IMG/VR virus record: IMGVR_UViG_3300010885_027770
Coordinates: 1-44,044 of that record
Reading direction: 5' to 3' (one strand)
Origin: a virus
DNA: 44,044 nt
Shown here: piece by piece, positions 1-9,372 of the stretch
Position numbering within the stretch: the first letter of the stretch is position 1
Layout: the number at the start of each line of letters is the position of its first letter
Program-made: the position numbers and the translations under genes
The notes under the pieces: model-generated
Database searches by the model: none
What the model was told of the DNA's origin: nothing
What the model saw: only the letters and a program-made list of their open reading frames with translations

Positions 1-129
1 GGTGATGAAGGCCCAAAATCAATGCATGGCGGTGGAACTCCAAATATGCTTACTTTGTGTATGAGACGTGTTGATAACTCAACCAAACTAGACGTATGGT
101 TTGCATTTACTATTAAGGAACTAGCATAA
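1..129 (+). CDS. C-terminal end of an upstream gene (partial)
   Basis: The frame is open from the first base of the window and ends at TAA 127-129, giving the last 42 residues of a protein. The tail ends in KLDVWFAFTIKELA. I do not recognise the family. It lies one base before the next gene in the same direction, so it probably belongs to the same late structural operon. Nothing more can be said without the upstream sequence. Confidence 0.6.
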   Translation, partial: GDEGPKSMHGGGTPNMLTLCMRRVDNSTKLDVWFAFTIKELA

Positions 130-130
130 A

Positions 131-424
131 ATGAAAACATTAAAAGCTTTTATATTAGAATGTATCTTATTAGAACGAGGTGAGGATTCAAAAGGATATA
201 AAAGATCCACAGAAGATGGGGCTGGGTTAACTAGAAAAGGCGCTAAAGCTGCAGGTGTTAAAACAGCTGTTACAACACCACCAAGTAAACTAGACCCAAA
301 TGGTAAAGCAGCAAAAAGACGTAAGTCATTCTGCGCTCGTATGAGTGGTGTGCCTGGTCCAATGAAAGATGAAAAAGGTCGTCCAACTCGTAAGGCTGCA
401 TCACTAAAGCGTTGGAACTGTTAA
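131..424 (+). CDS. Small basic T4-like phage protein (DUF6321-like)
   Basis: 97 residues, strongly basic. The C-terminal half holds AKRRKSFCARMSGVPGPMKD followed by a short basic tail ending in KRWNC. From memory this KRRKSFCARM..GM..RKWNC pattern is shared by small proteins of marine T4-like phages (DUF6321). The function of the family is unknown. The basic charge and the conserved cysteines fit nucleic-acid or zinc binding, but that is inference. It follows the upstream gene by one base and lies just before a late promoter, so it closes the previous transcription unit. Confidence 0.75.
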   Translation: MKTLKAFILECILLERGEDSKGYKRSTEDGAGLTRKGAKAAGVKTAVTTPPSKLDPNGKAAKRRKSFCARMSGVPGPMKDEKGRPTRKAASLKRWNC

Positions 425-436
425 AAATCTTATTTG

Positions 437-444
437 TATAAATA
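437..444 (+). promoter_or_regulatory. T4-type late promoter (TATAAATA)
   Basis: Exact TATAAATA, the -10 box recognised by the T4 late sigma factor gp55 with its sliding-clamp coactivator. No -35 box is expected. Transcription would start near 450, at the left arm of the inverted repeat described next, and run into the giant gene at 663. Confidence 0.7.
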
Positions 445-449
445 TATTG

Positions 450-598
450 TTAAGGCTAAGGCAAACACGTTTTTAATAACAGATAAGCCCAAGGGAAACT
501 CTGATGGAAAGAATAATACAAGTACCAACCCGCAACACACTCATTTCTTCTCCCAAACTAGACTATGTTGTCGGAGAAATAGGTTGTCTTAGCCTTAA
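450..598 (+). other. Long-range inverted repeat in a late 5' leader
   Basis: TTAAGGCTAAG at 450-460 is the exact reverse complement of CTTAGCCTTAA at 588-598, and G-U plus three Watson-Crick pairs extend it inward. The repeat would close a domain of about 150 nt beginning at the predicted start of the late transcript. The domain includes a possible 39-codon reading frame. The helix is seen in the sequence; its role (leader structure, processing site or small RNA) is unknown. Confidence 0.5.
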
Positions 599-623
599 TC
601 AAACAAAGTTACAAGTCTCTTGA
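504..623 (+). CDS. Possible 39-residue leader ORF
   Basis: ATG at 504 opens a 39-residue frame (MERIIQVPTRNTLISSPKLD...) that ends at TGA 621-623 in the leader of the giant gene. A weak AGGGA lies 5' of the start. It has no similarity I recognise. It overlaps the right arm of the long inverted repeat, so translation would disturb that helix. It could equally be chance. Confidence 0.25.
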   Translation: MERIIQVPTRNTLISSPKLDYVVGEIGCLSLNQTKLQVS

Positions 624-662
624 TCGTTTGATCTTGGGGCTGTTTTAGTATTAGAGGAAGTT

Positions 663-3600
663 ATGGACAAAATAAACGAAATTACTGAAGGTGATTACAA
701 ATTAAAAAAGACCGGACTAGAAAAAACTATTGCTCACCCAGAAGGTAAAGCAACTTATGAAGTTCATCATAATGGACAAATTATTGGTAAAATAAAGCCA
801 TATAGTTCATATCTTGATAAGAAAAAACCTGGTTCTAGAATAGTATCAAGTCGAAAAAATATTACTAGTTATTCGTTCGATTTCAATGGTAATCATGGCC
901 CAAGGTCTCATGAAATGGGTACTTTTGTTTATATGGGTCACTCTAATCCTAAAGTGGCACTTCAACGAATGTCTAAAGAACATCAGACATTTAAAGCAAA
1001 ACAAAAGAATGAAGAAGTAAACCTAGATGAAAATATTTTAAACATTCAGCAACGTCAAAAGCGTGCTATTGAAATGCGTAGAAATGAACCAAGAATTGAA
1101 ATTGCCAGAGAACGAGCTAAGAAAAAAGTGGCGCCTGAAGCAAATATCAAGAAGCGTTCATATGCAATGGCAAGACAACTTGTTCGTAGCAGACTTACTA
1201 ATGTTTCACAAGCTGAATATGCTAAGATGGGCCCATCTGAAAAGATGGCAATTGACCGAGTTATCGAAAAGAAAGGACCTGCTATCAAGAAATTAGCAAT
1301 GCGTCTAATTCCAAAAGTCAAGAAGGCTGAATATGCCCGACTTCAATCTTATATGCATGGACAGCAAATGGCTAACCATGGAGCACCGGAAGGAAATCAC
1401 GTGTCAGAATCTTTAAATAACCTGTTCCTAGAATACTTTGGTGATTCCGCACCAGGTAATAGTGGATCCACAGGTGAGCGTTCAGATAGTCCAATTAATT
1501 CTAGCGGTCGCAAGATTGCTAAATCAAATACTAAAGGTGATTCTCAGGGTAACGCCAAAGGTGGCACAAAGACTAAAGGATCTCCCATTGTCCAATATGG
1601 CAAGTTCGGTGAAGATCTAGAAGTTGATAGTCCTGTTTTTAAAGCTCTTATTAAAAAGGCTGATGCTACTAATCTTGATCTAGAGATTCTTGGTGAAGTC
1701 TATAATCGTGGGCTTGAAGCTTGGAACGAGGATTGCTCAGTATCACAACAGCAGTACGCATTTGCTCGTGTAAACTCATATATCAATCAGGGTAGAACAT
1801 ACTTTAATGAAGATGCTGATTTGCACGAACTTTCAAAGTCAACACTTAAATCGTACCTAGCTAAAACTAAAGAAGGTGGAAAACAATATCCAACACCACT
1901 ATCATTTAGAAAATCAATGGAGTCTCAGGGTATTGCTAAAGGTAAACTTGGACTAAAATATAAAAGACGTCCAGTACCTGATGTGAAAATTAAGGCTACA
2001 AATGAAGAAGTAGAGCTTCAAGAAGATGAAGCTCCAGCTAAGGTAGGTGACAAAGTTTATCTCAAAACAAAAGTACACGCTAATTCCCCACATACTGGTA
2101 AAGTAAAAAAAGTTACACCTACTCATGTTCATTTAGATACTGGTCATGGAATTTATAAAGCACCTCATTCTGCTATTACTAAAGATTATAAGCAATCTCA
2201 TCTTCATGTTAACTACGGTAGTAAGAATGAAGAAGTAGAAGTAACTGAAGGTAAATTTACTGCTCATGTAAGCAAGAATGGTCGTAGTCATGGAACAGTT
2301 AAGCTTTCTGCTATTGATCGAGAAAATGCTGAATATCAGATGAAGAAGCATCCTTATTACAAGCACTTTACAGTTGATAAAGTTGTAAAAGAAGAAAATC
2401 TTGAAGAAAAAAGAGGTCTGTGGGATAACATTCATGCTAAGCAAAAAAGAATCAAAGCTGGTTCGGGTGAACGTATGCGTAAACCAGGTTCGGAAGGAGC
2501 ACCATCTAATTCTGATTTAAAAGCTGCTCAGGAATCAGTAGACTTTGAAGAATCAAAGAATACGCCATATGTAAAAGCATATTTTGAAAAAGGTCAGACA
2601 AAGCAAAATTCATGGAAAGCTATGAACAAGCATGGTCATGTCAAGCACTTTGGTCTTCCTTTTAAGAAAGCAGCTGAATTACATGCTGGTCTTTCTGAGG
2701 GAGTACAATCAGATTTTTTAGATGAAATGGCCGGAGCGAATATGGATCGCCGTGCTCTGGTCTCACACATTACAAATAAAGGATGGCAGAAGAAGGCAAG
2801 TGGTGGAAGCGGCGACCATGATGTATTCACACATCCAAAGTCTACACACCGTCTAGCAGTTCCTAGGCATAACAAGCTTAAGGCACCTTTAATTCTTGAT
2901 GTGCTCAAGAAGTCCAAAATTATGGACAAGACCAATGAGGAAATAGAATCAGTAGATGAACATATAGTCAAGGTCAAGAGCGGTTACCGTCTAGTTTCTA
3001 AATCATCTGGTAAGAATCTAGGTACTTATCCTACTAAGGAGGGTGCTGAGAAACGTGAAAAGCAAGTTCAATACTTCAAGCACCAGAACGAAGAAGTAGA
3101 ACTTGATGAGGTTCTGTTAAGTTCATTTAAAAAGACTGAAAAGTTTGGCGGTAAAGATCTAGGTAAACATATCTCTACTATTGAAGGTACTAAGCATATT
3201 GGCACACTAGAAAATGGACATCATGTTTATCATAGTTATGATCCAAAAGATAAAATGCATGACTATCATGTAGTAGACCCAAAGACCAAGCGAATCAACA
3301 TTCACCTTACAACCAAGCAGCAGGCGGCTCCTGGTGCTGAAGAAGTTAGTGTTCTAACTGCTAATGACAAATCACTTGGTGCACATCATCTCTACCAGCA
3401 CCTTGTGACAAAGCACAACAAGATTATCTCATCTAATGACCAGTCACCAGGTGCTAGAAGTGTATGGGCAAAAGTTGGAAAGCATAAAGGCATTCATATT
3501 CATGGATATGATCCTATCAGCAAGACAACATTTCACATGAAGCCATCTGATGATGAAGAATACATAGATAGAGATAATAAGGAAGTAAATACGGTCAAAG

Positions 3601-5279
3601 CAGATCGTAAACTTACTGCTCCAAAATCCAAAGATCGTGCCGCACATGATGCAGAATTAGAAGATCTTGATAAAAAGAAATATACATACATTGTAATGCA
3701 CAAAAAGAGTGGTCTCAAGGAAGATCTTGAATCATATCTTTCAGAATCAACACTACCTAAAAGTTATACCAAAGGTCTCACTCCTGCTGAAATAAAAGCA
3801 AAAAAAGCACATATTGAAAGAAATAATAAACTTTCCGATAGGGATCCAGATGCTTATAAAGATATGCCTGGAGATAAGCGTATCAGAGAAAAAGGTATCC
3901 CACAGTCAAAATACACAAAAGCATACCATGCTAAGTTCGGTGAGAGCATAGAAAATCTTGATGAAGATGCTCTAGCTGATAAAGCTAAAAAGTCAGGTAT
4001 TTCACTTGGTACACTAAAGAAAGTTTATCGCCGTGGTGTGGCTGCTTGGAATTCAGGTCATCGCCCTGGGACAACACCTCAGCAGTGGGGTATGGCTCGC
4101 GTGAACTCTTATATTGCTCATGGTAAGGGAACATATGGCGGTGCCGATAAAGATCTTCATGAGGATGACGATAGACCTATTGCTGTATCTAGAGGTGAAA
4201 CACCACGTAAAAAGACTCAGAATGTAGAACGAGATCTTACTCCACAAACCCCAAGTAATGATGCAGCGCCCCCTAAAAATCCTGCTTCTGATATGTTCAA
4301 GCAGCAACAAATCAAGAAGAAAATTATTGATGAGTTTGACTTTAGTTCTGAAGAATTAGATTTCTTTCTTGAACATGGAGTTGAGTTTGGAGAATTACTA
4401 GATGAAGCTGTAAATCCAACAAAACGCCAAACCAAAAAGTTAATTTCTAGATGGCATGATAAAGAACAAGGTCAGATGTATGGTGATCTTCCGTATTCAT
4501 ACCACCCTAAAAAGGTAATGAATATTGGTAAAAGAGTATTTGGAACAAGAAGATTCGGACCTGCAACTAAGAAGGTAGCACTTCTACATGACACTCTTGA
4601 GGATACTCCACACACGCCTGAGGATCTAAAAGCAAAAGGCTTTACACCTGAAGTAATTAATGCTGTCAAACTTCTCTCGAAGGATAAGAAATTATCTTAT
4701 AGAGACAATATTGAACGCATCATTAGAAGTGGTGATAAACATGCGCAAATGGTAAAATATGCTGACAATATGGCAAACTATACTGGTGATAAGTCAGGAT
4801 GGGATCCAGAAAAGCGTAAAGCATCACAGGCTAAGTATATGGATAGTATGAAAAGACTTGGTGCTGTTCTTGGTGTGAACCATCACGAAAAGCTTGATGA
4901 ATCCGATAAACCAACATCAAGACTAATCGGTACTGACTCATTGGTAAAGACATACAAGAAGTCAACACCAGGTCAGAAACTAGATGAAGCATTTAATATT
5001 GCTTTTGCTGCTGGTATTGGTCAGACCTATACTGCTGCTGATTTAGGTATGAAAATGCAAGGTGGTTTTGCATATCATCCATCAGTCCTTGATCAAATTG
5101 AAGAGGATGTTGTATCCGCCGAAAAGGCACCAGTAGTAGTTCCAGCACATATGGATGCTTATGGCAATGTTATTCCAGCCAAAACAGTACTTCGTAAACT
5201 AGGACGTAAAATCATCAGAAGTGGCAACGTCCATAATGGTGATACAGATCAACAAATTGGAGACCCTAATAATGGATAA
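663..5279 (+). CDS. Giant modular virion-associated protein with two DUF5824 copies and a SpoT-like HD domain
   Basis: 1538 residues, preceded by AGAGGAAG. It is built of small charged modules joined by repeated acidic linkers of the form NEEVxLDE, near residues 116, 446, 521, 757 and 808. Two copies of a DUF5824-like module lie near residues 325-390 and 1100-1165 (second: PQQWGMARVNSYIAHGKGTY). Near residue 1307 there is LLHDTLEDT with surrounding helices, as in the hydrolase domain of RelA/SpoT enzymes that remove pyrophosphate from (p)ppGpp. Several sites such as LDEA and LSES match the T4 prohead protease rule (L/I)xE before A/G/S. This suggests a head polyprotein cut during maturation, which is inference. 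Its stop overlaps the Dps-like gene by 8 bases. Confidence 0.75.
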   Translation: MDKINEITEGDYKLKKTGLEKTIAHPEGKATYEVHHNGQIIGKIKPYSSYLDKKKPGSRIVSSRKNITSYSFDFNGNHGPRSHEMGTFVYMGHSNPKVALQRMSKEHQTFKAKQKNEEVNLDENILNIQQRQKRAIEMRRNEPRIEIARERAKKKVAPEANIKKRSYAMARQLVRSRLTNVSQAEYAKMGPSEKMAIDRVIEKKGPAIKKLAMRLIPKVKKAEYARLQSYMHGQQMANHGAPEGNHVSESLNNLFLEYFGDSAPGNSGSTGERSDSPINSSGRKIAKSNTKGDSQGNAKGGTKTKGSPIVQYGKFGEDLEVDSPVFKALIKKADATNLDLEILGEVYNRGLEAWNEDCSVSQQQYAFARVNSYINQGRTYFNEDADLHELSKSTLKSYLAKTKEGGKQYPTPLSFRKSMESQGIAKGKLGLKYKRRPVPDVKIKATNEEVELQEDEAPAKVGDKVYLKTKVHANSPHTGKVKKVTPTHVHLDTGHGIYKAPHSAITKDYKQSHLHVNYGSKNEEVEVTEGKFTAHVSKNGRSHGTVKLSAIDRENAEYQMKKHPYYKHFTVDKVVKEENLEEKRGLWDNIHAKQKRIKAGSGERMRKPGSEGAPSNSDLKAAQESVDFEESKNTPYVKAYFEKGQTKQNSWKAMNKHGHVKHFGLPFKKAAELHAGLSEGVQSDFLDEMAGANMDRRALVSHITNKGWQKKASGGSGDHDVFTHPKSTHRLAVPRHNKLKAPLILDVLKKSKIMDKTNEEIESVDEHIVKVKSGYRLVSKSSGKNLGTYPTKEGAEKREKQVQYFKHQNEEVELDEVLLSSFKKTEKFGGKDLGKHISTIEGTKHIGTLENGHHVYHSYDPKDKMHDYHVVDPKTKRINIHLTTKQQAAPGAEEVSVLTANDKSLGAHHLYQHLVTKHNKIISSNDQSPGARSVWAKVGKHKGIHIHGYDPISKTTFHMKPSDDEEYIDRDNKEVNTVKADRKLTAPKSKDRAAHDAELEDLDKKKYTYIVMHKKSGLKEDLESYLSESTLPKSYTKGLTPAEIKAKKAHIERNNKLSDRDPDAYKDMPGDKRIREKGIPQSKYTKAYHAKFGESIENLDEDALADKAKKSGISLGTLKKVYRRGVAAWNSGHRPGTTPQQWGMARVNSYIAHGKGTYGGADKDLHEDDDRPIAVSRGETPRKKTQNVERDLTPQTPSNDAAPPKNPASDMFKQQQIKKKIIDEFDFSSEELDFFLEHGVEFGELLDEAVNPTKRQTKKLISRWHDKEQGQMYGDLPYSYHPKKVMNIGKRVFGTRRFGPATKKVALLHDTLEDTPHTPEDLKAKGFTPEVINAVKLLSKDKKLSYRDNIERIIRSGDKHAQMVKYADNMANYTGDKSGWDPEKRKASQAKYMDSMKRLGAVLGVNHHEKLDESDKPTSRLIGTDSLVKTYKKSTPGQKLDEAFNIAFAAGIGQTYTAADLGMKMQGGFAYHPSVLDQIEEDVVSAEKAPVVVPAHMDAYGNVIPAKTVLRKLGRKIIRSGNVHNGDTDQQIGDPNNG

Positions 5280-5709
5280 ATTAATTGAAGCTATGAAAAG
5301 ACTACTAGCGGATGTTTCGGCATTTCGTATTAAGTCACAGTACTATCACTGGAATGTTGAAGGACCTAATTTTCCACAATATCATAGTCTATTTGAAGAA
5401 CTATACACTACTGCAGATGAAAATGTAGATGATATTGCAGAACATATTCGTGCTCTTAATGCATATGCACCCGGTTCACTTGGTAGGTTTCTTGCACTCA
5501 CAAGTATTCAAGATGAGACAATTGTTCCTGAAGCTTGGGAAATGATTAATCGGATTTCACAAGATAATCTGAAAGTTCATGCTTCACTCATTCAGTGTCA
5601 TATTATAGCAGATGAACTCAATCAATATGGGCTTGTTAACTTCCTAGAAGGTCTGCTTGAAGTATATGAAAAGCAACAATGGAAACTTCGCTCAACACTT
5701 AAACGTTAA
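5272..5709 (+). CDS. dps: Dps/ferritin-like DNA-protection protein
   Basis: 145 residues from ATG 5272, chosen because GGAG (5259-5262) lies nine bases upstream. An upstream in-frame ATG at 5221 is inside the previous gene. The Dps signature is clear: YYHWNVEGPNFPQYHSLFEE then DENVDDIAEHIRAL, where His, Asp and Glu build the ferroxidase site between subunits. Known Dps proteins form 12-mers that bind DNA and oxidise iron with peroxide. Its place between two giant head-region proteins makes a virion role possible, but this is not shown. Confidence 0.88.
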   Translation: MDKLIEAMKRLLADVSAFRIKSQYYHWNVEGPNFPQYHSLFEELYTTADENVDDIAEHIRALNAYAPGSLGRFLALTSIQDETIVPEAWEMINRISQDNLKVHASLIQCHIIADELNQYGLVNFLEGLLEVYEKQQWKLRSTLKR

Positions 5710-5753
5710 ATTTAGTTTTAATAAATAACCAATAGAAATTCTAGGAGAAGAAA

Positions 5754-7940
5754 ATGAAGAATAATAGTTTTTTAACTAGCTTAAGCAAGGATCTCGTAAG
5801 AGACGTCCGTGATCTTATGGCTGGTAATTCATCAGTTGAAGCACCACTTGAAGAACTTGGTGAAGCAGCTAAGGTACTTTCAGATAAGCAAAAGAAGCTT
5901 GACAAGAACCACAATAATAAGCTTGATGCAGATGATTTTCGTCGTCTTCGTGGTGAGGGTATTGATCGTGTAGTTATTCATTCACCATATACACCAGATA
6001 TTCATGGTGGTCTTGCTGAAGTAACCCATCGTGATCTTCGTACTGGCATTGTTACAGTCATGTTTGAGAATATGTATTACAAACTCAAGAAGGGTCAGTT
6101 TACAGAACTCCCAGAAAACTTCGAGCAGCTTGATGAACTTTCAAAGAAGACTCTAGGTTCATATGTAAAGAAAGCAGCTAACTCAATGGCACAGAGCCAT
6201 GCTGAGGTTGAAAAGGCTCGTGCGGATCGTAATGCAGCCCATGCTATTGATTATGCAACTACAGGTACTCCTTCTGATGTTCGCCAAAAGGTAAAAGATA
6301 TTATCTCAAACGATGCTTCTAAGCGTGAGAAGACACACTTTAAAGATGTAGTAAAGCGTCACACAGGTATCAATAAAGCTGCTGATAAACTTACCAAGGA
6401 AGAAGTAGAAGATCTTGATGAAGCAAAAAAGAAACATCAGTATATTGAAGTAGTAAATAAGTATACTGGTGGTATTACCAAGCATAAAGTTCATCCAGAT
6501 AAGGCATTTGCTGCACTAAATCACTTTAGAAGTGATATGCATACTAAGTCGGCAAGAATTGTTCATGAAGATCTTGAAGAAACATTTGAAATCTATGATC
6601 TAACTGAACTCAATGAAGGTGCTGGAACACTCAAGGGTCTACCAAAGCACATGATCAAGACAATTGTACACAGTGTACATGGTGGTGAGAATTCACCAGT
6701 TGAAGAACATGGTAGATCACCTAATCACAGTCATCTTCGTACTACACTTAGTAAGGCTATGAGTTCTGGTGATGTTTCAGTAGTTCATGTCAATGGTAAA
6801 CCAGTTTCGGCAGTTCATATCTCCTCCCCAGATAGTAGACCAAAGTATGGTGTCGGTGACGAGACTAGTAACAGATCAATTACTAGAACACAACAACAAC
6901 ACAATACCGGTAAATATGATAGTCGTACAAAAAAATATATTCCTGCTAAGTATCATGATTATCAGAGCCCACATCACTCAAAGGAAGAAGCACTTCACAG
7001 AGTAATGAATGCTATTGAGAAGCACACTGGTGATCTTACTGATAAGGCTACTTACAAGAAGCACAATATTGAGATCAAGTCATATAAGCGTGACCCAAAG
7101 CGGGCTGAAGTTTCTGCAAATCGAACCAAGAATAAGCCAAACATGCAGTCTAACTATGTTAACTATGCACCTGGTGAAGCAAGACCTGCATATTCAACTG
7201 TAAAGAAAACTTCAAGTACACCTGCTGGTGATATGAGTGGCATCAAGTCTAAAGCACTTGATAAGATGGCTGATAAGCATGTTGTAGATAATTCATCACC
7301 AAAGACTAAAGCAGAAGAACTACATGCAGCTCTTGGTAAAGCTATTGCTTCTGGTGACACCAGACAAGCTAAATCTCACATGGATGCGCTAGATCAACAC
7401 GTTCGTCAGAAAGGTATTGGTTCAGAATCACCAACAAGATCTAGATATAAAGATGCGGTAAAAGATCTGCGTGATCGTGGTGGCTACAGTAAGGATTATG
7501 CAAGAAGCAGTATCAAGGATATGAAAGCTGGTGGTAAGATCAAGGAAGATATCGAACTTTCACAAGATGAAATTGATATGATCGAAGCTTCACTTGCAGA
7601 TCTAGATGAAGGACGTGGTCGCCCACCAAAGGAAGGTTCTGCAGCATGGAAACTTCGTCAGACACAGGCAGCAGAAGATGTTCCAGCTCTTGGTATTCAA
7701 CTACGCAAAGCTGCTTCAATAAATAAGCCTGTAACCTTTGCTAATGGTGAATCAAAAGAAATTCATCGTAACCACATTGACCGCTTTAATGATCATATGG
7801 ATGCTCGCAAAACTTCACAGGAAAAAGCAAACTTCCAAAAGACCGCCAATAAATCACATGCCGACTTTGTCAAAGCAGTTACTGCCGATATTCCACATCG
7901 CACAAAGGACACTGGCGAAATAGTTAAATACGGTCGGTAA
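5754..7940 (+). CDS. Large modular structural-region protein with EF-hand-like motif
   Basis: 728 residues with AGGAG upstream. It shares the style of the 1538-residue protein: short lysine-rich modules separated by acidic linkers (KEEVEDLDEA, EDIELSQDE, LADLDEG). Near residue 55 KLDKNHNNKLDADDF looks like a calcium-binding EF-hand loop. LDELSKKTLGSYVKKA near residue 128 is a motif shared with T4-like cyanophage proteins and, weakly, with the giant protein. Sites such as LGEA, LDEA, LNEG and LDEG fit prohead protease cleavage. The C-terminal part (GRGRPPKEGSAAWK...) resembles a module in other marine phages. Function unknown; I infer a head-internal polyprotein. Confidence 0.7.
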   Translation: MKNNSFLTSLSKDLVRDVRDLMAGNSSVEAPLEELGEAAKVLSDKQKKLDKNHNNKLDADDFRRLRGEGIDRVVIHSPYTPDIHGGLAEVTHRDLRTGIVTVMFENMYYKLKKGQFTELPENFEQLDELSKKTLGSYVKKAANSMAQSHAEVEKARADRNAAHAIDYATTGTPSDVRQKVKDIISNDASKREKTHFKDVVKRHTGINKAADKLTKEEVEDLDEAKKKHQYIEVVNKYTGGITKHKVHPDKAFAALNHFRSDMHTKSARIVHEDLEETFEIYDLTELNEGAGTLKGLPKHMIKTIVHSVHGGENSPVEEHGRSPNHSHLRTTLSKAMSSGDVSVVHVNGKPVSAVHISSPDSRPKYGVGDETSNRSITRTQQQHNTGKYDSRTKKYIPAKYHDYQSPHHSKEEALHRVMNAIEKHTGDLTDKATYKKHNIEIKSYKRDPKRAEVSANRTKNKPNMQSNYVNYAPGEARPAYSTVKKTSSTPAGDMSGIKSKALDKMADKHVVDNSSPKTKAEELHAALGKAIASGDTRQAKSHMDALDQHVRQKGIGSESPTRSRYKDAVKDLRDRGGYSKDYARSSIKDMKAGGKIKEDIELSQDEIDMIEASLADLDEGRGRPPKEGSAAWKLRQTQAAEDVPALGIQLRKAASINKPVTFANGESKEIHRNHIDRFNDHMDARKTSQEKANFQKTANKSHADFVKAVTADIPHRTKDTGEIVKYGR

Positions 7941-7966
7941 TTAAAATTTAATTTAGGAGAAAAGAA

Positions 7967-8572
7967 ATGTCACTTTGGGGCAATAAAGATCAATCTAATA
8001 ATTCACCAATTTTCACGCCACTACAAGTAAATCTTAGTATAACTGCAAATAATGCTAATGCTGTTTTTGGTAACACTACATTTGGTGCATTTAAAAATAA
8101 CAACGTAGCAATGAAAGAAGCTGTAGGTGTGTTTGGTATTAGTACTGTTGAAGCTGCAAATGCAGTCTCTGGTGGTACTAAGGCTGCACATGCCGGATGG
8201 AATATGCGCACAGCATATACCGGTCCATTAACAGGTATTACTATTGTAGCACCAGGTAAACTTTTCACCAATGGTGATATTATCACAGTAAATCCAGGTA
8301 CAAGTGCTGTTTCTGCAAATGCAACTGCTACAATTGCTACTAACGGTTTGGGTAACGTAGTTTCAGTATCAATTACATCTGTGGGTGCTGGTTTTACTGC
8401 CACAGCAATATCTAATGCTTCTGTTACATTTGCTAATTCAACTGGTGGTGCATCACTTGGAAGTCTTGCAAATATCACTGGAACTGCTGGCGGTAGAGCA
8501 GGACGTATTCAACTTGAAACACTAGTTGCAATGGGTTCAATTACTGGTGACAGTGACGGTACAATTTTCTGA
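7967..8572 (+). CDS. Virion structural protein of marine T4-like phages
   Basis: 201 residues with AGGAG upstream. It starts MSLWGNKD, continues with glycine-, alanine- and threonine-rich repeats typical of beta-rich fibres, and ends GGRAGRIQLETLVAMGSITG. The start MSLWGxKD, the HAGW motif near residue 75 and this end match a structural protein I know from T4-like cyanophages. Its exact place in the particle is not known to me. A strong terminator follows directly, so it ends a late operon. Confidence 0.75.
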   Translation: MSLWGNKDQSNNSPIFTPLQVNLSITANNANAVFGNTTFGAFKNNNVAMKEAVGVFGISTVEAANAVSGGTKAAHAGWNMRTAYTGPLTGITIVAPGKLFTNGDIITVNPGTSAVSANATATIATNGLGNVVSVSITSVGAGFTATAISNASVTFANSTGGASLGSLANITGTAGGRAGRIQLETLVAMGSITGDSDGTIF

Positions 8573-8579
8573 TTTGGTT

Positions 8580-8610
8580 GGGGTGGTTGTTAATTCAGCC
8601 ACCCCATTTT
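8580..8610 (+). terminator. Rho-independent terminator
   Basis: GGGGTGG (8580-8586) pairs with CCACCCC (8599-8605) around a 12-nt loop and is followed by ATTTTT. It lies just after the structural gene stop. Confidence 0.9.
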
Positions 8611-8626
8611 TAAGTAGAACTATAAA

Positions 8627-9010
8627 ATGAATTTAGATCATGTTAATGAAAATAACTTTCTATTATTTGCTGCAAAACATTATGATAACCCACAATGCCA
8701 TAATACTCAAGAATTCTATGATGATCTAAATAGATTTAAATATATAAAACGACTTTTTATTAAATATTTAGAATATGGTGAACTACGTGAACGATTAATT
8801 TTAAATCATATAACGATTCTATATAATGTATTTAATGATGCAACTACCGAAATGTTATTCTTTAAACTTGATGGTTATCATGAACTATTAAAGCCATTTT
8901 TGATTCTACTTAATAGAATACCAGATAAGATAATCTATAATAATATTTCAATATATAGTAGTGACATAGATATGAATGCTAATATAATTAAGATACTAAG
9001 GATGATTTAA
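8627..9010 (+). CDS. Conserved T4-like phage protein (DUF7207-like)
   Basis: 127 residues. NENNFLLFAAKHYDNPQC, then FYDDLNRFKYIKRLF and ERLILNHITILYNVF, match a conserved family found next to structural genes in cyanophages and pelagiphages (DUF7207 as I recall). It is all-helical in appearance, with no signal peptide or membrane segment. The function is unknown. It overlaps the next gene by one base (TAATG). Confidence 0.75.
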   Translation: MNLDHVNENNFLLFAAKHYDNPQCHNTQEFYDDLNRFKYIKRLFIKYLEYGELRERLILNHITILYNVFNDATTEMLFFKLDGYHELLKPFLILLNRIPDKIIYNNISIYSSDIDMNANIIKILRMI

Positions 9011-9372
9011 TGCTTGAAGCAAAAGATTCTAGAGAATATGGATATGAAGGTGAGATGGTTATGTCTCAACTTAAAGGTATTATCTCACATTCTAAACAAC
9101 TGCATGATATGTTAGAACCTGATACTGATTTACCTGAGTGGGTTCAATCAAAGATTACATTAGCATATGACTATATTCAGACTGCTGCCGATTATATGGC
9201 TACTGAGTTAGATGAAGATATGGCAATGCCAACTAACAATGCCGGCAGTGGAAAGATTGCAGCAATTGGCATAGGATCTCAAGGTGAGCCAGGTGTGTCC
9301 AAGAAACGAAATCCAATTCTACAATCAACTGGCCGCCGTAAATCACTCACTGACTTTATGCGAGGTAACTGA
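9010..9372 (+). CDS. Conserved T4-like structural-region protein
   Basis: 120 residues. The core EGEMVMSQLKGIISHSKQLH followed by LPEWVQSKITLAYDYIQTAADYM is well conserved in marine T4-like phages and predicts a helical bundle. The tail is basic and glycine-rich and ends RRKSLTDFMRGN. Function unknown; I suspect a small virion or assembly protein. It overlaps the next start by one base (TGATG). Confidence 0.7.
   Translation: MLEAKDSREYGYEGEMVMSQLKGIISHSKQLHDMLEPDTDLPEWVQSKITLAYDYIQTAADYMATELDEDMAMPTNNAGSGKIAAIGIGSQGEPGVSKKRNPILQSTGRRKSLTDFMRGN

Noticed and set aside
5719-5728. TAATAAATA-like box before the 728-residue gene as a late promoter
   Set aside because: Close to but not the exact TATAAATA. 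Possible, but I list only exact matches.
7990-8478. 162-residue antisense frame over the structural gene
   Set aside because: It arises from the repetitive Ala/Gly/Thr codons of the + strand protein.
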